Below are positions 6,458 through 6,549 of a DNA stretch of 6,549 nt, piece after piece. Origin of the DNA: Clostridiales bacterium (GTDB lineage: Bacteria; Bacillota; Clostridia; Lachnospirales; Lachnospiraceae); assembly GCA_015655565.1 (NCBI GenBank), contig JAATEU010000129.1:1-6549 (forward strand), read 5' to 3'. How positions within the stretch are numbered: the first letter of the stretch is position 1; each line of letters starts with the position of its first letter. The position numbers and the translations under genes were made by a program. Under the pieces are notes generated by a model. It made no database searches, was not told where the DNA came from, and saw only the letters and a program-made list of their open reading frames with translations.

Positions 6458-6532
6458 TAGAGCGTGTTTGAAAAATGCTTGTGCCGGGCTGGAACGGCCA
6501 GAGCGGTGCAATGATTTTTCAAACACGCTCTA
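6458..6532. terminator. 75-bp palindrome: bidirectional terminator or miniature element
   Basis: Perfect 19-bp outer arms run 6458-6476 (TAGAGCGTGTTTGAAAAAT) and 6514-6532. Inside is a second, GC-richer stem: TTGTGCC (6479-6485) with GGTGCAA (6505-6511, two wobble pairs), then CTGG (6489-6492) with CCAG (6498-6501) around AACGG. The inner hairpin is followed by TTTTT on the plus strand (6515-6519) and on the minus strand (6475 to 6471), so it can act as an intrinsic terminator in either direction. It begins 41 nt after the lysR stop. Both ends carry TA (TAGAGC...GCTCTA), which would also fit a short TA-inserting non-coding element. It encodes no protein. Confidence 0.7.
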
Positions 6533-6549
6533 ATATACATCTGCGGTAT

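Overview
The window looks like chromosome from a low-to-moderate GC anaerobic Firmicute, most likely a member of the Lachnospiraceae (Clostridium cluster XIVa). This is inferred from the AT-rich spacers, the strong GGAGG-type ribosome binding sites, the clostridial/archaeal-type split isopropylmalate isomerase (LeuC of about 420 aa plus LeuD of about 160 aa), and the DegV and beta-CASP hydrolase families. No taxonomic marker gene is present, so the placement is tentative.

Layout: almost everything is read on the minus strand. Reading leftward from the right, a plus-strand LysR-type regulator (5467-6417) diverges from a leuB-leuC-leuD operon (5318 down to 2366), which ends in a hairpin at 2297-2334. 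After a 324-bp AT-rich spacer with several dyads, a second minus-strand cluster begins: a DegV-family lipid-binding protein (2041-1169), a small DUF5680-type protein (1157-717), and the N-terminal 233 residues of a beta-CASP metallo-beta-lactamase-fold hydrolase (701-1) that runs off the left edge. Gaps of 11 and 15 nt in this cluster argue for one transcript. To the right of lysR is a 75-bp palindrome with perfect 19-bp arms (6458-6532).

How the parts work together: LeuCD isomerises 2-isopropylmalate to 3-isopropylmalate, and LeuB oxidises this to the precursor of 2-oxoisocaproate, the last dedicated steps of leucine synthesis. The first enzyme, leuA, is not in the window, and leuB comes first in the operon. 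The 148-bp leuB/lysR intergenic region holds overlapping divergent promoter candidates. It also holds a perfect 15-bp dyad of the LysR T-N11-A type, centred about 65 bp upstream of the predicted leuB start, and a second weaker dyad at about -46. This is the textbook geometry for LysR-type activation of leuBCD with autorepression of lysR.

I found no obviously unprecedented system. The best leads are this regulatory architecture, the 75-bp palindrome (bidirectional terminator or TA-flanked miniature element), the dyad-rich leader before degV, and the unusual leuC-leuD junction.
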